Below, piece by piece: positions 62,201 through 64,000 of a DNA stretch of 64,000 bases. Under the pieces are notes generated by a model, which was not told the DNA's origin, did no database searches, and worked only from the letters and a program-made list of their open reading frames with translations. Source of the stretch: an uncultured Myxococcales bacterium (GTDB lineage Bacteria; Myxococcota_A; Polyangia; Polyangiales; Polyangiaceae); the NCBI GenBank assembly GCA_937872925.1, contig CALMUT010000157.1:1-64000 (forward strand), given 5' to 3'. Position 1 is the first letter of the stretch. Every line of letters begins with the position of its first letter. A program made the translations under genes and the position numbers.

Positions 62201-63048
62201 ACTTGGCGGTCAGCCTGGGCGCACTGCACCGCTACAAAGAGGCACGCCGGCTGTTGCAACGCGCCGCGGCCACGGCGTCCACTTGGCCGGAGCTGGCGCG
62301 GGGCGCGTTGCTCGTCGAAGCGGAGCTGTCCATTCGCCAGGGCGAAGTGAAGACCGCCGAAACCGCGTTGGAGCGCGCCGCACAGCTGCCTGCCGGCGAC
62401 GCCTTGGACGAGCATCGTTTCTTCGTCGCCACGGCGCAGGCACGCGCCGGTGCCGGGCATTTGGACGACGCCCTGCTCGCCTTGGACGCTGCTGCCGAGT
62501 TGGTCCCTGCGGACGACGTCGTGCTCGCCGGAGAGCGGGACAAAGTGCGCGCGCTGATTGCCGGATTCCGTGGCGACTGGGCGGAGTGTGCCCGCATTTC
62601 CGAAGCCGCTGCCGGACAGGCTCGCAACTCCGGTTTGGTGCACGAAGCCTCCGTCAACTTGCACAATCAGGGAGATTCGTTGCTGCGCCTCTCGGAAAAT
62701 GCCCGGGCCTACGCCGTCTTGGGCGCCAGCCGCGCGCTGGCCGAGGAAATCGGCTCCGAGCGTTTGGTGAATCTCAACACCGCCATGATGGCATATCTTG
62801 ATGCCCTCAAAGGCGACAGGGTCGCCGCGGAGACTCTCACGCGGAGCATCACCCGCGCGGAAACCCAGAAGTGGACCTGGGACGTGATCACCGCGCGCTA
62901 TTTACTGGGTCGCTTGCTTGCGCATCTGGGTGACACGGTGGCCGCGCGACGGGAACTGACCTCCGCGCGCAACCTGGCCATGAGCGCCGACAACCAAGTG
63001 CTCGCCCAGGACTGCAGCGAGGCGTTGCGCAGCCTCGAACCCGCGTAG
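59203..63048 (+). CDS. Pseudokinase-degenerate cyclase-AAA ATPase-TPR protein
   Basis: 1281 residues, same domain order as the protein at 45339. The kinase-like domain keeps the ATP Lys39 but has lost other catalytic residues: Gln58 for the helix-C Glu, HGT at 146-148 for HRD, Asp153 for the loop Asn, and DFC at 166-168 for DFG. It is therefore probably inactive as a kinase. A degenerate cyclase-like domain follows at about 358-520 (no metal Asp in SVLSLGF), then an ATPase with Walker A GPHGIGKT at 542-549 and LAWDDAH as Walker B, then TPR-like repeats over the last 450 residues. The ATPase looks functional. The start is an ATG 51 bases after dnaK. Confidence 0.9.
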   Translation: MESLGRYTLLERLGSGAWGEVFKAKSFGVEGFEKTIAVKRVFPELAMNPAFVAAFVHQAKRAIRLSHANIAQAFDLGHEQEGGKSSYYLAGEYVAGVDLQAVLRSKVGAAPLPLNLSLYLVGEVAKALEHAHRRHDTEDGVQGIVHGTLCPSDVLLSFEGEVKVTDFCVAGATLGILSERPDAGWLLDKLPFLSPELLRDGHSGPESDIYALGALLFRLLAGQPPFVAAGADKMRAAIISGEHAPLHAVRKDVAPEVAAMVQRCLELRPERRHESAAKFYEELLTLSYAMGARFGGSELSDWLETVDLRARPGSIPALEEVLEEIEPEELVPSSRPLDADVVEVSGDTLHALSELPSEREISVLSLGFQAGAGRAEAVRMRARGVALRYGGRELSADDAGLVFVFGLEPGDMRDADNAARSALVMLRAVGPLAAPMATLTAQTSPVVDGKLDDGAQAAVLATARALPPGQVGRLLATDVVARRLREVFPQRPGPTKDCVFLEEPAQSPPPGPFVGRRTELRTLAKELSSASRGGLRVVSLVGPHGIGKTRLLNAAIRRLSQAKLNVGAYVATCPPRGHDVPYSGVTAMLRALTGVRDGDALDGVLGVEPRLRALGLVDEETSALLGLLGAGPAAAPNIVEHALARALSSLCAERLHILAWDDAHELDADSARTIGFAMDRLARSRAAVVLAGRRAEPAVLLNRDEVVSITLGDLELEDTLKLACLRLGVEELPAPLQRFLHERAGGHPMFAEELLREALATRALVVKQGRVTLFEKSAALTVPRSLRMLVADRLRRLPDAERGTLVAAAILQPPADLAVVASVLALPLGLVHQLVDGLTQREILLPEGTTHVMFASQLVREVVLSDLDEDRRCELHRRAADAYQVVLGVRTEEQAAQIGYHLAKAGDSDRASGFYATSGFYHADERRLDVAARHFMRALALADLSQRGPEQIGEWVATLSSALRHVRSGEGLPDLVRKLSGWLVLDKHIDGRLRGAIEIDLAVSLGALHRYKEARRLLQRAAATASTWPELARGALLVEAELSIRQGEVKTAETALERAAQLPAGDALDEHRFFVATAQARAGAGHLDDALLALDAAAELVPADDVVLAGERDKVRALIAGFRGDWAECARISEAAAGQARNSGLVHEASVNLHNQGDSLLRLSENARAYAVLGASRALAEEIGSERLVNLNTAMMAYLDALKGDRVAAETLTRSITRAETQKWTWDVITARYLLGRLLAHLGDTVAARRELTSARNLAMSADNQVLAQDCSEALRSLEPA

Positions 63049-63062
63049 ACCCCCTCTTCTCG

Positions 63063-63096
63063 AACGCACCGAGCCAGACTGTCTGGCTCGGGCGTT
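63063..63096. terminator. Strong hairpin between convergent genes
   Basis: CCGAGCCAGA pairs with TCTGGCTCGG around a three-base CTG loop; beyond a single bulged A the pairing continues with AACGC/GCGTT, giving about 15 base pairs. It lies between the stop of the pseudokinase (63048) and the stop of the small minus-strand gene (63113) and can serve both. There is no T-run. Confidence 0.7.
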
Positions 63097-63112
63097 GGAA
63101 GGAAAGACTCCG

Positions 63113-63322
63113 CTACGCGCTCTTCGCGTCTGGAGCCGGGCCGACGACGGAATTGATATCCACCTTGGCAACGCCAGGGCCATCGCCGGTCCACACGGAC
63201 ACCGTAGTATTGCGTTTTGGGTAGTGCGTATCGACTCGAACGATGCGACCGACACGCCCATCCTGAAGCAGTACCCGCCGGCGATCCGTCATGTATTGAT
63301 GGATGTGGCGGATGTTTGTCAT
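63113..63322 (-). CDS. Small basic protein of unknown function
   Basis: 69 residues. A beta-rich segment (RVLLQDGRVGRIVRVDTHYP, TTVSVWTGDGPGVAKVD) is reminiscent of small SH3-like barrels. No family is recognised. A near-consensus vegetative promoter sits immediately upstream, with its -10 only about seven bases from the ATG, so the message may be leaderless; an ATG ten codons later (63292) would instead give a 30-base leader without a clear ribosome site. The downstream hairpin would end the transcript. These signals are the main support for the gene. Confidence 0.6.
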   Translation of the reverse strand: MTNIRHIHQYMTDRRRVLLQDGRVGRIVRVDTHYPKRNTTVSVWTGDGPGVAKVDINSVVGPAPDAKSA

Positions 63323-63328
63323 GACTTA

Positions 63329-63357
63329 AATATAGGTTCGACCCTGGAACTTGTCAG
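63329..63357 (-). promoter_or_regulatory. Near-consensus sigma-70-type promoter
   Basis: On the minus strand CTGACA (63352-63357) and TATATT (63329-63334) are separated by 17 bases, one mismatch each from TTGACA and TATAAT. The start point would fall at about 63322, the first base of the ATG of the small gene. This is the best standard promoter I see in the window. Confidence 0.65.
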
Positions 63358-63536
63358 GTTTTCGGCGCCTCGCAGTCGACGCTGTGCGTCAGGCACTCCC
63401 GGGGGTGGCGCGTTGATGTGGTTGGAAGGTGAAGCGTGTAACCAATGGGAATTGCTAGACTATTTCGCGTTCTGGAGCCCGCCTTCTGGGGCCCGAAAAT
63501 TGGGCCGGCGTCGCGTCTGGCCGATAGCCTTTGGAA

Positions 63537-64000
63537 GTGAAGCCTCGCCTATTGCCCGTCCTTGTTGCGCTTGCCGCTACCTTCGGTTGCACCCACCAAC
63601 ACGCCGCGCGCGTTAGCAGCGCCACGTTGCCGCCGCCCCCTGTCGACATGGTACACCACAGCGGTCGGCTGTGGATCGAGTTCGACGAGTACACTCGCGA
63701 TCGTCAGTGCGTTGCCGACGACGGCAAACGTCCGCTGTGTTTCGTGGGCGTGCACGCTGCCCTCGAGCGCGCTTTGGAGACGACGCTGTGGCCGGCGTTT
63801 TCTCAGGTGCGCGTCAAGGGCAAGGGCGATCAGATTGAGAGCCACGACTATTTGCTGTTGGTGTCCACGCACGTCGTGGCAAAGCCACCGGGACCGGACG
63901 GGCCGGGATGGGCGGCACATGGCACCATGCGCTGGAAGCTGGTGCGCGGCGGGATCCCGATCACGTCGGAGCGCGTTGAGTCAACGTCGCGATCGGATCT
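63537..64000 (+). CDS. Lipoprotein of unknown function (3' partial)
   Basis: At least 154 residues, running off the right edge with no stop in the window. It starts at a GTG preceded by GGAA. The signal KPRLLPVLVALAATFGC gives lipid attachment at Cys18. The mature part has LWIEFDEYTRDRQCVADDGKRPLCFVGVHAAL and a strand YLLLVSTHVV, possibly a periplasmic or outer-membrane domain. No family is recognised. It lies 214 bases from the divergent small gene. Confidence 0.7.
   Translation, partial: MKPRLLPVLVALAATFGCTHQHAARVSSATLPPPPVDMVHHSGRLWIEFDEYTRDRQCVADDGKRPLCFVGVHAALERALETTLWPAFSQVRVKGKGDQIESHDYLLLVSTHVVAKPPGPDGPGWAAHGTMRWKLVRGGIPITSERVESTSRSD

Noticed and set aside
63095..63616. Plus-strand frame across the small minus gene and into the last lipoprotein
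   Set aside because: It overlaps the terminator hairpin and the lipoprotein signal peptide in another frame and has no recognisable content.

Overview
The window reads as a high-GC chromosomal segment of a myxobacterium-like organism (phylum Myxococcota, most like the Polyangia/Sorangiineae). Support comes from four Hanks-type Ser/Thr kinase-fold proteins, a MYXO-CTERM sorting tail, a PilZ protein, about a dozen lipoproteins (several with Gly/Ala/Ser-rich stalks), MopE-like and choice-of-anchor-L proteins, and frequent GTG starts with start/stop overlaps. I see no rRNA, tRNA, CRISPR array, insertion sequence or phage. Placement below phylum is inference.

Layout. 1-5.0 kb: secreted and surface proteins (anchor-L protein cut by the left edge, MYXO-CTERM protein, OmpA-like protein). 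2.7-7.5 kb (minus): a tightly coupled operon of membrane Ser/Thr kinase, PEGA/TPR protein and Cys-rich repeat lipoprotein. 7.8-14.2 kb: a lipoprotein, a possible barrel protein, a protein with five conserved-TM-helix repeats, a membrane acyltransferase-like protein and a glycosidase-like lipoprotein. 14.2-19.1 kb: small acidic protein, DUF6941-like protein, orphan succinate-dehydrogenase-type cytochrome b, TPR/periplasmic-binding-like lipoprotein coupled to tsaE, and an orphan MlaE-type permease. 19.1-25.7 kb: DJ-1/PfpI, MopE-like lipoprotein, pirin-nitroreductase pair, LTA-synthase-like sulfatase-fold protein, tandem DsbA/HCCA-isomerase-like protein. 25.7-31.7 kb: Cys-rich stalk lipoprotein, plant-type NadA, small secreted protein, barrel-like lipoprotein, thyX-asd. 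31.8-39.8 kb: a 1023-residue lipoprotein, a 958-residue esterase-like lipoprotein whose catalytic elements are in circularly permuted order, a lamin-tail lipoprotein and a small cytosolic protein. 39.8-45.2 kb: proC, HAD hydrolase and dnaJ (minus), PilZ protein, helical-repeat lipoprotein. 45.3-51.4 kb: a kinase/degenerate-cyclase/ATPase/TPR giant coupled to a patatin and a TPR protein. 51.4-55.4 kb (minus): Ser/Thr kinase and a UvrD/PcrA helicase. 55.5-63.0 kb: membrane protein, grpE, dnaK and a second giant that is a pseudokinase paralogue of the first. 63.0-64.0 kb: a small minus-strand gene with a well-placed promoter, and a lipoprotein cut by the right edge.

How the genes fit together. 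Housekeeping functions (Asd, ThyX, ProC, NadA, TsaE, UvrD, DnaK/GrpE/DnaJ) are interleaved with signalling and cell-envelope genes. The most notable items are the permuted esterase with its own sigma-54-like promoter and upstream palindrome, the catalytically intact/degenerate pair of kinase-cyclase-ATPase-TPR proteins 9 kb apart, and the kinase-PEGA-Cys-rich operon.
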